Shown piece by piece: positions 1 to 10,605 of a stretch of 64,000 nucleotides of DNA. The stretch is from Euphorbia lathyris (Eukaryota > Streptophyta > Magnoliopsida > Malpighiales > Euphorbiaceae): the NCBI RefSeq assembly GCF_963576675.1, contig NC_088913.1:86861001-86925000 (forward strand), given 5' to 3'. Numbering within the stretch: the stretch's first letter is position 1; each line of letters opens with the position of its first letter. The notes beneath the pieces are model-generated. The model was not told the origin of the DNA and did not search any database. It saw nothing but the letters and a program-made list of their open reading frames with translations. Both the position numbers and the translations under genes were made by a program.

Positions 1-766
1 ATTTCAGACAAGTATGTTGATGAACCCATATTATCTGTTTCTTAAATCCCTAAATTGAGAACATAATAAACATACCCAAAATTTAAGGCAAGCATGAAAT
101 CTTCTTCCAGGGTTCTCATCACTCCAACTCGTCCATCTGGGTGCCTTCAATTTACAGTAGCAAAATTTGGGGGGAGGGGGGATCATCGTACGTTTGTTCC
201 ATCCTCATCTGGCGCAGAGAATGTAATGAACTAACAGAGCTTTCACTTGTCATATTTGTGAATAACACGTCCAAAAGGTTTGGAAAACAGCTTTCAGTTT
301 GCCCTAACCCTTTCTCTTTCAGAACGACACGGATGAAGAAGAAGGAAGGGGCAAATCGCGATTTCAATGGAGAAGGGGAGGAAAAGCTGTTATATATGGT
401 GAAGTATGCCAACGTGGATTGTTTTAATGTGTTGCCAGATGACAAATAGGGACGAGGCGTCATACGTGGCATGTCGTTTGTGCCAAATCACAACCCCGTT
501 AGATTAGGGCATATGTGAAGGTTTGTGGAAAGTTCAGAGAGAGTTATGTGAGTTTTTTAATATAAGGGCATATCTGTTTTTCCGAGAAAATACGAGGGAA
601 AATATGTGTATTAACCCTTTTTACATAGTATAGTTCATATATTAATTGTAGTTGTGTAATATTTTATTTAATAAAAAATAAATAAATACGAAAAATACAA
701 ATTCTATTAATCTCCGATTAATCCCCAATTAATCAATAAGGGCCCTGTCCGCCCGACTAGCGCCTA
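1..766. other. Left flank, no gene recognised
   Basis: Overlapping open frames of about 100 codons run on both strands (141-449 plus, 152-472 minus), but neither shows a domain, signal peptide or compositional feature that I recognise. The stretch is less AT-rich than the spacers further right, has a G-run near 170-181, and could hold an exon or UTR of a gene beyond the left edge. I see no transposon end in it. Confidence 0.4.
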
Positions 767-1091
767 GCGTCTTTTACAACCTTAGCTGCAATGTGCATTA
801 CCTGCAAATGAACAAAGACATAACTACTAGAAACTGCAGAAAAACCTAAAATTTCAACTTCAAAAAGGACAATGCATATAGAGTTATTTCATAGTGAAAT
901 ATGGTAGTTTCATAATCCAAGTGAAATATAGATCAACAAAGAGATTTATGTGTCATTTGCAAGCTACAAATTAACTTAAGTAGGGAAGGTTTCATATCGG
1001 AGGACTGTGATCTATTAACATGATCATTTAGGTGAACATATTTTTCACCACGTTTGTGCCCAAGGATCTCAGCTGCTGTATTGGCGATAAT
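767..1091 (-). pseudogene. Fumarate hydratase (class II fumarase) pseudogene fragment, two exons with intron
   Basis: Fumarase converts fumarate to malate in the mitochondrial TCA cycle. On the minus strand, 1091-979 encodes a stretch close to the conserved class II fumarase segment IANxAAEILGHKRGEK, then xNDHVNRSQSS (here LNDHVNRSQSS). An out-of-frame remnant of the following TFPT lies at 990-979. A second block, 801-767, starts right after a TTTGCAG acceptor and reads VMHIAA, the next conserved segment. The first block also follows a CAG acceptor (1094-1092). Damage is visible: residues after RSQSS are frameshifted and the donor after TFPT is lost. Retained introns show duplication at DNA level, not by retroposition. 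Only about 45 codons of a roughly 490-residue enzyme are present. Confidence 0.8.
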
Positions 1092-1692
1092 CTGGAAAGT
1101 CCATAACAGAGATAACCCCATATGAGCTATCATGTCCAATTCCACAGTTTCCACTTAAATTTTATTAAAAGATATCTAAACTATGCAGAAAAACATATAT
1201 GTCCAACACATACATTAATTCCAAGTATAATTCGAGGGTGCTAAATAGCCAAAACGATACATTATGGTGTGTAATACATATGCTAAATACAAAAAAAATG
1301 ACAAGTTAATTAGGTGTATGAATATGTAATAAGCCAAATATAAACAGTTAGATTACCTTCATTAGCATCCAAAGAACATGTATTAGAATCAAGTGCACCA
1401 AAATTATCTCATCTATTCACAATAATTATGTTACTGAATGGATAAAATTATTATCATTGTAAGTTTATAATGAGAATAACCTTTATCCTCGTTAATACTT
1501 TTAGTAAGGGATCCCAATAATGAAGGGTGCCATGATAGTTAATATTCTCATTAAGAACGCTTTAATGAGGATATTTGAGCTTTTAATGAGTATATCTCCC
1601 TTCGTCTAAACATGTCTAACCAAGTGGATTCAAAACGAAAAAACAAACTTAACTTATATGACTCGGCTTCTTAAAAATAAAAAGAAAAAACT
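1092..1692. other. AT-rich region upstream of unit A, no gene
   Basis: No coding signal is seen. The last part, about 1655-1690, matches the sequence 0.6 kb upstream of the unit B gene (around 5440-5470), so the left end of the tandem array lies here. Confidence 0.5.
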
Positions 1693-1926
1693 AATATCGC
1701 GGAGGCATGGGAATGGCCATGGGAAGAAAGTAGAGCTATTGCACGACTAGACATGGCTTGCTTTGATGTATGCGTCCAAGCATGTCATAATACTAAAGCC
1801 ACTGAGAATTTGTGCAGTAAAAAATGCAAACCGTTGTGTACTACGAATACTAAAGGCAGTTTTAGGTGTATTAACGGCAGTTTTAAGCGTATCAGCAAAA
1901 CTGGAGATCAGTTGTCGATATATTAA
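1693..1926 (+). pseudogene. Unit A cysteine-rich peptide pseudogene, 5' deleted
   Basis: The frame matches the mature part of the unit B and C peptides: an acidic tryptophan-rich start (EAWEWPWEES), then two C-x3-C-x3-C clusters separated by nine residues, a basic tail and a TAA stop. All six family cysteines are present, plus a seventh in the tail; the tail also has a short insertion relative to B and C. The start codon, signal peptide, 5' UTR and TATA region are missing: the sequence jumps from spacer matching 5440-5470 straight to the codon that corresponds to residue 21 of the unit B protein. This fits one deletion of about 0.6 kb. It cannot make a secreted product as it stands. Confidence 0.8.
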
Positions 1927-2092
1927 TTTGTATGAAAATAGTTGATTCTTTTATATTTGTGTTGTATGGTTGAACTAGAAATAGTATCAAACCTATTTCC
2001 AAAAATACGAGAATCATTGATTTACATCTCCTAATAAAATAATTTTAATTGGTTTTCTCTTAAATCAATAACTAGTATTATAGTATTAACTA

Positions 2093-2273
2093 TAATAATA
2101 CTATAATAATACTTAATACTATAATTTTAATTGGTTTTCTCTATTTCTCTTCATGATTTCCTGTTATCTTTGCTTTCTGAAGATATTGTGGGAGTTAGCT
2201 TTCCTACGCTAAGTCCGGGTTAATTTGTTTTGGTGTTTATTTTGTCTTTACTTTCTTTTCCCTACCAAAAAAA
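2093..2273 (+). mobile_element. 5'-truncated LINE tail, unit A
   Basis: About 180 bp end in CCTACC plus an A-run and are flanked by a 19-bp duplication, agtattatagtattaacta, at 2074-2092 and 2274-2292. The last part resembles the 3' end of the LINE at 45117-47083 (GGGAGTTAGCTTTCCTACGCT... versus GGGAGTCAGCTTTCCAAGGCT...). The same insertion sits at the same place in units B and C. Confidence 0.75.
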
Positions 2274-2376
2274 AGTATTATAGTATTAACTACGGCGCTG
2301 ACTGGGCGGTACGGGTACCCATGCCTTAACAGGTCTAACCAAGTGGCCTCGTAACATTGTAGTTAAGAGAGAAAAT

Positions 2377-2395
2377 TATATATATATATATATAA
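2377..2395. repeat. (TA)n microsatellite
   Basis: An uninterrupted TA run lies downstream of the unit A gene. The homologous run in unit B (6783-6816) is longer and that in unit C is much shorter. Confidence 0.8.
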
Positions 2396-2432
2396 GCAGA
2401 ACTCATTCAATCTTTGGACATGATGTTATATC

Positions 2433-2636
2433 TGTAGTAATTAACTTTTAAGAGTTTGGATCCAACACTAACTTCTATTGAAGTTCAGAAAATTTATACA
2501 TCAATACAAAAATCAGTTACAACTGACTTCCATAACTTCTCCTAAACATAAGCAATAACTGAATAACTTCTCCTAAATTCAAATAATTAAATAAAACATT
2601 ATCTGCTAATAAATTAACTAAGTCACGTTTCCAACA
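2433..2636 (-). repeat. LTR of the deleted copia element (3' LTR in its own orientation)
   Basis: 204 bp, TG...CA ends, very similar to 3486-3682. Confidence 0.85.
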
Positions 2637-2650
2637 GACTCCTCCTTGAT

Positions 2651-2926
2651 TTAGTATTTACAAACACCCAACTTGTTTCTCAAATATTCGAATCTTCCTT
2701 TTGGAAGAGCTTTGGTCACCACATCTGTAATATGCTCCTCTGTTTTGCAATAAATCAGCTTGACTTCACCATCTTTATGCTTTTTTCTCAAGTGATAGAG
2801 TTTGATGTTGAAATGCTTTGTTTTCCCATGGAAAATGGGATCTTTAGAGATTGCAATAGCTGCTTGATTGTCTACAAATATCTGAAACTGCTTCATGTCT
2901 AAATCTGCTAAGCATATTTTAATCAA
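2651..2926 (-). pseudogene. Copia RNase H C-terminal fragment
   Basis: The translated fragment has the copia RNase H signature: FVDNQAAIAISKDP, then a K-H-F/N-I block replacing the usual K-H-I, and a C-terminal EEHITDVVTKALPKGRFEYLR segment typical of the TNT1/Tork-like end of pol. It is the end of the polyprotein, adjacent to the LTR. About 90 residues survive and the upstream part has been deleted. Confidence 0.85.
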
Positions 2927-3082
2927 ATCTCAACACTCCCTCTTGATTCAAAGTTTGTTTTGATGATGTACTTCCCATCACCATTCTAGAATTGGAGCAC
3001 TTCTCTCCAAATGCTTCATATTGGTGCACATCTCACCAATTTCAAAACAATGTTTCTTCTTCTTCTTCTTCGACAACATGTG

Positions 3083-3388
3083 TCAACTTAGAGCATTGAT
3101 TAATTCAGACAAGGAAATTTGACTGATATCTCTCGAATCTTCCAGAGATGAAATTTTTGCCTCAAATCTTTCGGGCAAACTTACAAGCACCTTCTCTACG
3201 ATCCGGCTATCGGGTAGATCTTCTCCCATCAATCTGATTTTATTTATCACCGTCATTAGTTTATCAGAAAACTCTTGTAGAATCTCCTTTTCTTCCATTC
3301 TCAAAATCTCGAAATCTCTTTTGAGATGTAACAATTGTATTCTTCTTGTTCTATCATTGCCATGATAGAGACCCTTCAAAGTATCCAA
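3083..3388 (-). pseudogene. Copia gag fragment (UBN2-like)
   Basis: About 100 residues resemble the central part of copia GAG (gag-polypeptide/UBN2 type): an aromatic-Hx-LK-RDFEILRM stretch, then SDKLMTVINKIRLMGEDL and VEKVLVSLPERFEAKISSLED. It packages the element's RNA when complete. It is cut off downstream by the internal deletion; the matrix start and zinc knuckle are not present. Confidence 0.8.
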
Positions 3389-3485
3389 GCTTGATAATTC
3401 TGGCCATCAAAAACTGGTGTAAGATGATATGGTATCTCCTTCCATTCTCACAGATCCATCAAGATAATTTGCTCTGATACCAATT

Positions 3486-3682
3486 TGTACTAATTAACTT
3501 TTAAGAGTTTGGATCCAACACTAACTTCTATTCAGGAAATTTATACATCAGTACAAAAATCAGTTACAACTGAATTCCATAACTTCTCCTAAACATAAGC
3601 AATAACTGAATAACTTCTCCTAAATTCAAATATTAAATAAAACATTATCTGCTAATAAATTAACTAAGGCATGTTTCCAACA
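3486..3682 (-). repeat. LTR of the deleted copia element (5' LTR in its own orientation)
   Basis: 197 bp, followed on the minus strand by the primer-binding site (3482-3471). Confidence 0.85.
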
Positions 3683-3687
3683 ATATC

Positions 3688-5478
3688 AGCAATCGATGAT
3701 GTGTCAATTCACAATTTTTTTTCAACACTCTTCTGATAGAATTCATTCCGCTAGAATTCATTCCGCTCCTATTTATTGCATTTAATTTAATCTTTATGAA
3801 TATTATGGAGGTTACTAGAGAATTAAATCTCACTAATTGAATTAAATAGAATTAATATTCATTACTAATTCTATACAATATGTTGACAGTTACACTAGTT
3901 TTAATTGTTGTTAATGTGAATTAATTCAAGAGTAATTTCTATTAGTCTTCCATAATAGTGATTTTTGGCTCATTCAAAACATATATACAATTCATCCACA
4001 AATTTTCCTGTGTGCCAAATTTTGTTCAGCTCTCAGTACTTGTGTTTCGATTCGTTAGACCCATTTGTTGATTTTCTAGTAATAATTTGAACACACTCTT
4101 AGAATTTGACTTGTTGTATATTGGGAAACGATTGCCAACTGTAAAAAAAATCTGTTGTAAGGAAACTCATCTTATCAGACCTCAGAATCTTCTTCTTCAT
4201 TTAATCAAGTTTATCTGAAAGCTTATTATATCTAGTCAATTGTAATTGCATTGTTGTTTTTTTTCAATTTAATCGTATTATTATTATTATTATGTTTTTC
4301 AATTAATGGTAGAATTCCAATAGTTCACTTGGAAGTTTAATTAATTCAGGAAAAAAAACATTCCAAAACTTTGCCTATAAAAGAGATTTTTTACTCATTT
4401 GAAATAAAAAAAGACCGTTAACCTGAAAATTTTCCTCTATGGCAATTTTTTTTCCATCTCCCAAATTTTTTGTTTCCATTTGTTCACTTTATTTTATGGT
4501 TTTCTCGTGATAATTTGGCACACGATTAGAATTTGACTTACACTTCTGTTATATCTTAGGAGAAGATTGTGGCTTCCAGCAAAATCTTTTTTAAGAAGAC
4601 TTGTGTCATCAAGTCTCGGAATCTTCTTTTTTTGTCCATCTAGTTCAGTCGAAGGTTTATTATATCCAGAGTGGCAGATCAGCAAATATTGATGTGTGAA
4701 AGAAACTACAAATCATTGAATTAAAATCTCATTAATATATATAAGTTGACAATATATATAAGTTGAATGATGTTATTGAATTAAAATCTCATTAATATTA
4801 ATTTTGAATTATGTAAAACATTAACCTGAATAAGATTAATTCTTTTTAAAGAAAAAATAAGATTAATTATTTATTAAGTGAATTAATTGTAAAAAAACTA
4901 TTTCAATAGTCTTCTTATAAGAGTTATTTTTGGCTCATCGAAACAGATAAAACTTCATCTAAAAAATTACTTTGATGCCAAATTTCGGTCAATTTTCAGA
5001 ATCTCTGCTTCCATGTATTCGTCATATTTTTTGGTTTTCTAGTGATAATTCGATACATGTGGTTAGAGTTTAACTCAAACTTCTTTTATATATATAGGGA
5101 GATAATTGTTGATTGCCAGAAAATTTGTCTTAAGAATACTGATCACATCGGACCTTAAATTCTTCTTCTATCATTCATCGAGTTCATCCAAATGTTTATT
5201 ATATCCAATTTGTTGTAATGTTATTATTTCTGGTTTTCAATTCTCTTCAATTAATTGCGAATTTCAATGTATTTGTTTAAGAAATTAAATTATAAAAATT
5301 ATCATGAAAATTTGGCTCACCTAATAAAAATATTAAAATGTGATAATGTTCATATTTATATATTTTATAAAAATATGACTATGAAACAATTGAATGAAAT
5401 ACACATCTATGTTAAATATAAAATTAAAAAGATACTTAATTTATATGACTCGGGTTCTTAAAAATAAAAAACAACTAA
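3688..5478. repeat. Unit A spacer with three internal sub-repeats
   Basis: No gene. Three diverged copies of a roughly 170-bp block lie at about 4070-4234, 4499-4670 and 5034-5210. Each contains a GGTTTTCTxGTGATAATT-like start, a TTAGAATTTGACT-like segment, a CTCATC-AGACCT-like segment followed by AATCTTCTTCTT, and a TTTATTATATCC end. The same three blocks occur in the unit C spacer; unit B has lost part of the first two. Confidence 0.65.
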
Positions 5479-5674
5479 GGGTCCGTTTGTTTTACCAGTT
5501 GTTTGTTATTGCTGTTTGCTATTTGAAAAAACTATTCTTCTGCTTTTATAAAAAAAAAAACTATTTTTCAGCTACAAAATGCATACAGGAGTTGTCTAAG
5601 CAACCACCTGAAACTCTTCTTTTCAAAGTAAAAAGGTGAACAAGAGGTGAAAAAACAGAAACCAAACACATCCT
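5479..5674. mobile_element. Putative hAT-like MITE in the unit B promoter region
   Basis: The left end GGGTCCGTTTGTTT and the right end AACCAAACACATCCT form imperfect inverted ends around about 170 bp without coding capacity, a style common in plant hAT MITEs. A near-identical copy lies at 28502-28694. I could not find a clean 8-bp duplication, so the class is tentative. Confidence 0.45.
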
Positions 5675-5934
5675 AAATTAAGAAAAGAAAAATTACATTT
5701 TTACTTAATTAATAATTCCATTTGTTTACTTTAATTATAGAATAACAAAGAGTTTATCTAAATGCATTTTTTTTATGACTTAGCAATTGGTTAAAAACTA
5801 ATCATACTACTAACTTATAACAACAACAGGGACAACTATTCACCTTTTATGAATCAAGTTAAAACTATATTTACAACCTTAAATTGTTACTCACAAAAGT
5901 ATATATATCAGATCAAATATCTCCTCTATAAGCA

Positions 5935-5942
5935 TCCATTCA
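5935..5942 (+). promoter_or_regulatory. TATA box of the unit B peptide gene
   Basis: TCTATAAG lies about 80 bp upstream of the ATG in a block conserved with unit C, giving an inferred 5' UTR of roughly 50 bp. In unit D the same position reads CTCTATGAG, which spoils the box. Confidence 0.55.
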
Positions 5943-6022
5943 AAACATAATTAGAAACAAAAAAAAAGCAAAAATTTAGTTGATCTATAAATTAATCATC
6001 TTCTTCACAAATTTCTTGATTA

Positions 6023-6310
6023 ATGGCGAATAAAGGAGTTATTATCATAATTGTTATTGCGGTATTTGTAAGCATGAATAAGAATATCGCGGAGGCATGG
6101 GAATGGCCATGGGAAGAAAGTAGAGCTATTGAGCGACTAGACATGGCTTGTTTTGATGTATGCGTCCAAGCATATCATAATACTAAAGCTACTGAGAATT
6201 TGTGCAGTAAAAAATGCAAACCGTTGTGTACTACTAAAGGCAGTTTTAGGCATAATAACGGCAATTTTAAGCGTATCAACAAAATTGGGAATCAGTTGCC
6301 GATACATTAA
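6023..6310 (+). CDS. Unit B secreted cysteine-rich peptide, one cysteine lost
   Basis: 95 residues. Residues 1-25 form a signal peptide: a short basic start, a hydrophobic core of I/V/A, and a likely cleavage after AEA. The mature part opens with an acidic tryptophan-rich stretch (WEWPWEES), then carries two cysteine clusters and ends in a basic K/N-rich tail. The family pattern is C-x3-C-x3-C-x9-C-x3-C-x3-C; here the third cysteine is tyrosine (TAT for TGT), leaving five. The spacing resembles two facing amphipathic helices, as in alpha-hairpinin defence peptides (C-x3-C...C-x3-C) but with an extra cysteine per helix. I do not recognise a named family. The start is the first ATG after a conserved TATA/5' UTR block. 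Role in defence is inference only. Confidence 0.7.
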   Translation: MANKGVIIIIVIAVFVSMNKNIAEAWEWPWEESRAIERLDMACFDVCVQAYHNTKATENLCSKKCKPLCTTKGSFRHNNGNFKRINKIGNQLPIH

Positions 6311-6495
6311 TTTGTATATTAATTTGTATGAAAATAGTTGATTCTTTTATATTTGTGTTGTATGGTTGAACTAGAAATAGTATCAAATAAGAATCCTATT
6401 TCCAAAAATACGAGAATCATTGATTTACATCTCCTAATAAAATAATTTTAATTGGTTTTCTCTTAATTCAATAACTAGTATTATAGTATTAATTA

Positions 6496-6678
6496 TAATA
6501 ATACTATAGTAATACTTGATACTATAATTTTAAATGGTTTTCTCTATTTCTCTTCCTGATTTTCTGTTATCTTTGCTTTCTGAAAATATTGCGGGGGTTA
6601 GCTTTTCTAGGCTAATCCCGGATTAATTTGTTATGGTGTTTGTTTTGTCTTTACTTTCTTTTCCCTACAAAAGAAAAA
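6496..6678 (+). mobile_element. 5'-truncated LINE tail, unit B
   Basis: Same insertion as at 2093-2273. The flanking duplication (19 bp, one mismatch) is at 6477-6495 and 6679-6697, with an A-rich tail. Its presence in three units dates it before the unit duplications. Confidence 0.75.
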
Positions 6679-6697
6679 AGTATTATAGTATTAACTA

Positions 6698-6778
6698 CGG
6701 GTCTGACTGGACGGTACGGGTACCCATGCCTTAACAGGTCTAACCAAGTGCCCTCGTAACATTGTAGTTAAGAGAGAA

Positions 6779-6819
<41 letters not shown>

Positions 6820-7724
6820 GAACTCATTACATCTTTGGACATGATGTTATATCGGCAATCGATGACGTGTCAATCCAAAAAAAATTCACAATTTCTTTTC
6901 ACCACTCTTCCGCTAGAATACATTCCGCTCCTACCTCACTCATTGAATTAAATAGAATTAATATTCATTAGTAATTCTATAAAACATGTTAACAGTTACA
7001 CTAGTTTTAATTGTTGTTAATGTGAATTAATTCAAGAGTAAATTCTATTAGTCTTCTATAATAGTGATTTTTGGCTCATTCAAAACATATATACAATTCA
7101 TCCACAAATTTTCCTGTGTGCCAAATTTCGTTGAGCTCTCAGTACTTGTGTTTCGATTTGTTAGACCTATTTGTTGATTTTATAGTAATAATTTGAACAC
7201 ACGGTTAGAATTTGACTCACACTTCTGTTGTATATTGGGAGACGATTGTCAACTCCATTTGTTCGCTTTATTTTATGGTTTTCTCGTGATAATTTGGCAC
7301 ACAATTAAAATTTTACTCACACTTCTGTTATATCTAAAGAGAAGATTGTCGATTCCAACAAAATCATTTTCTCTTTGGGAGTCCCTTGACAATATATATA
7401 AGTTGAATGATGTTATTGAATTAAAATCTCATTAATATTAATTATGAATTATGTAAAACATTAACCTGAATAAGATTAATTCTTTTTAAAGAAAAAATAA
7501 GATTAATTCTTTATTAAGTGAATTAATTGTAAAAAAAACTGTTTCAATAGAAATTAATAGTCTTTCTATAAGAGTGATTTTTGGCTCATCAAAACAGGTA
7601 GAAAGTTCATCTAAAAAATTACCTTGATGCCAAATTTCGGTCATTTTTCAGAATTTCTGCTTCAATGCGTTTGTCATATTTTCTGGTTTTCTAGTGATAA
7701 TTCGATACATGTGGTTAGAGTTTA
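6698..7724. repeat. Unit B spacer, left part
   Basis: Homologous to 2293-5080 of unit A without the copia insertion. A (TA)n run is at 6783-6816. Roughly 320 bp covering the end of sub-repeat 1 and the start of sub-repeat 2 are missing near 7255. No gene is seen. Confidence 0.6.
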
Positions 7725-8448
7725 TGTAACGTCCGTGTCTAAAATTATGAACTTCGATATAAATTATACTATAATCTTTATAGTGTTAATTAATTATGAA
7801 TTTAAATATTCTATCGGGTTTAATTTATCGGGTTTAATTTAACTTAAAAGTTTTGGGTGTAACTTTTATAAAAAGTTATAATTAAAAGGATACAAATAGT
7901 TATTTTTTAACCAAATCATGTATATGTGATTGTAGGGGTATAATAAATTTGAAATCAAGTTCAAAAAGAAAATGGTAGTGCTAAATCATTTAATGACATA
8001 TGGAAATTTGTCTATATTTTATATTTTATGTCAACCTGTCATTAGGATAAATATTAATGAATAATGATTAAAAATAATAATAATAATTAATTAGTTTAAA
8101 TTCTCTTATTATTATAATATTGTAATGTCACGTGTCTAAAATTCTAATTTTGATTTTCGAAATAGATATTCTAGATTAATTTAAGTACATTTTTGGGTGT
8201 AATTTAATGTTTTTAGATATAAGTTAAAAGTTTTGGGTAAATATTATAAAAAAAAATTAAAAGAAAAGGATCAAAATTATATATATTTCAGTTACTAGTA
8301 CACTTAAATGTAAAAAGTAAGTATATATATTCTAATGAGAGCATGTAGTAGGACATGTGTCCTATTACTTGTCTTCATTTTAGTAAATGTTAATACACAT
8401 GTCCATATTATAAGTAACCTAAATACACATGTCAATCTTTTAATTAAT

Positions 8449-8970
8449 TAATTTTTTTTGGTAGAAAAGGAAAGGAAAGCAAAGCAAAATAAGGAACTAC
8501 ACCGGGATTAGCCTAGGAAAACTAACCCCAATCATATCCTCTAAAAGAAGAGGAGAAAGAGCGATAGGGGGAACGGTAAGGGTAGAAACACCTAACACCC
8601 CCTCATGGCCTGCCGCCGCCAAGTGATCTGCAACACGGTTCTGCTCCCGGAAAATGTGGCTGAACTCAAGGATATCAAATGAGGGGCTAAACCTCTTAAT
8701 AGCTTTAATAAGGTTGCGGCTATGAAGATCCATGGCATGACTACCCAAAATCATATTGATGGCCTCCAAGTTATCTGACTCCACAGAAAGCCTCTTAACA
8801 CCCAGCCTAATCGCCAGCTGGATCCCAGAGAGAATGCCCCAGAGCTCCGTAGAAAAGGAAGAACCCAAACCCAAATTCTGGGTAAACCCAGAAAGCCAGG
8901 CGCCTCCCGCATCCCTAAGAACACCTCCGGCAGCAATCTTACCATTACTGAGGCAGGAACCATCAGTATT
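8449..8970 (-). mobile_element. 5'-truncated LINE fragment with RNase H
   Basis: The minus strand encodes the end of an L1-type ORF2 (8874-8497): SVESDNLEAINMI, then FREQNRVADHLAAAGH, the conserved aspartates of a plant LINE RNase H, closing with VSFPRLIPV. A T-run at the left is the poly-A tail. A 14-bp duplication, atcttttaattaat, is at 8435-8448 and 8971-8984. It is the same family as 45117-47083. Confidence 0.88.
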
Positions 8971-9344
8971 ATCTTTTAATTAATACTGAATATGTGGCAC
9001 TAATCTTATTTTTACAAAAAAAAAAAAAAAATCATGTAAATCATATATATAAAGATATGACATGATGAAAGAAGGGGAGGGAAGATAACATATAAAAAAA
9101 AAGAAAGTTATTTTTGGATAAAAACGTTTTTGTGGAGTGGTTTTAGAACAAAAACATTTTAACTTTTACCTAATTTAAAATGGTTTCTCATGATAATAAT
9201 GTTTTATTTTTGTGACTAACAAAATGATTTATTTAATATAAACCCAATGGAGAATTCTGGAAAATTATAATGGTTTTGGGAAGGTTTTGTTTTCAAACAA
9301 TAAAGAAAAAAAAGAAAAACGTTTTAGTATTCTATATGGTTTTC

Positions 9345-9347
<3 letters not shown>

Positions 9348-9381
<34 letters not shown>
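9348..9381. repeat. (TA)n microsatellite
   Basis: A continuous TA run inside the nested solo LTR. Confidence 0.85.
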
Positions 9382-9384
<3 letters not shown>

Positions 9385-10380
9385 AATTTATCTATAATGA
9401 TTTTATTAAATGGATATTCAATTAATAGAGATCTCATTTTAGTTTTACAACTCTTTCGACGTCGGTGATATCTGGTGATATTTAGACGCCGACAATCTCT
9501 TAGTGACCAGAAACGGCATTTCAGCGACGATATTTCGGTAACTGTATTTTATATCTAAGTAATTTTTAAAAGGTTATAATTATGATTTTGAGTAGGTCTA
9601 GTTTCGACAATTTCGTCAAATTTTAATAGATTTACGATTAATGATTTAGCGTCTATTAATTATTAATAAAAATATAAATTTTCGACTAGTTGTCCTTTAG
9701 ATTTATCGAAGTAAAATTCTATATTAAGACTTTTAGCACCTTTAAGAGTTTAAAGGTATAATCAGTCCAAATTAAGTACGTCGGTTCAAAATTACTATTT
9801 AAGTGACCGAGAATAATCCGATAAAAATATCTCGATTATTTTAAATTCTATCAATAAAATACTTTAAGAAACTTTAATAGTTATAATTAAAATACCTTAA
9901 AAATAGAAGGACTAATACTGATATTTGCCAAGTAGAGTCGGTATAAAGTCGAATATAAAATTAGTACGAGAGTTTGAATATAAAATTAGTACAAGTAGAC
10001 TTATCTTCGGTCGGAACTAACGATACCGTTTAGTATTACACGTAACTATTGCGGATAAAAATAAGTCTCAGTTTTAAATGATTTAAGTAGTTTTGAATAC
10101 GTTTTATTAAAATGTTTAGTATATATTGTTTAAAATATTTATATACTTTTGATTTTGATGATTTGAAGAATAATTATTTATTTTCGTGGTATTTTGGAAA
10201 TTGAGTTGAGAAAATTGAATTTGACGATCTTATGCAAATTGTTGCGGTTGTTATTGTTATTATTTCTGTGATTTGGAATGAAGTTCAAATATGACTTTTA
10301 TGTCGTGATATTTTGAAAGAAAGTTAAAAATGGTTTTGTCCATCTAGGATTGCCCGGGGTAGGAGTTGTAAGTTGTAAGA

Positions 10381-10401
10381 CCATACCTAAGGGCGGTATG
10401 G
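10381..10401 (+). other. LTR hairpin CCATACC-loop-GGTATGG
   Basis: A perfect 7-bp stem around TAAGGGC. Structurally equivalent hairpins with different stem bases occur in the other Tekay-like LTRs (27367-27387, 39021-39042, 43105-43125 minus, 49537-49558, 61168-61189). Confidence 0.6.
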
Positions 10402-10605
10402 CCAGAGTGCACGGCTGGTAGTCCTAACGTTAGGCAAGGCGAGATATAAATGAGATATCTCGATTATTGATATGATTGATGTTATGATAAGCTACACGGG
10501 TGGAATTCGAGGATGGACACACACGCAAAAGTTTTGTATTACGTTTTGACAATGCTTGATGATTTGAAATATAATGTTTTTACGTTTGATTGATTACGAG
10601 TTTGA

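Larger units (their letters stand above)
2433..3682 (-). mobile_element. Internally deleted Ty1/copia element
   Basis: Two direct repeats (LTRs 2433-2636 and 3486-3682, each TGTA...CCAACA) enclose about 850 bp. The reverse complement of 3471-3482 is TGGTATCAGAGC, the plant primer-binding site, so the element lies on the minus strand. Flanking 5-bp duplications atatc are at 2428-2432 and 3683-3687, and units B and C show the empty site. Only a gag piece and the RNase H end remain; protease, integrase and reverse transcriptase are gone. Confidence 0.9.

Noticed and set aside
141..472. Overlapping 102- and 106-codon ORFs at the left edge
   Set aside because: No recognisable domain on either strand, and both cannot be real. 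Left as unassigned.
5106..5639. Short ORFs upstream of unit B (also at 28129-28620 and 36936-37282)
   Set aside because: They lie in the AT-rich spacer and MITE; copies in sister units change frame and length, as expected for non-coding DNA.
6023..6310. Assignment of the peptide genes to thionins, defensins or snakins
   Set aside because: Cysteine number and spacing (six, C-x3-C-x3-C twice) do not fit those families.
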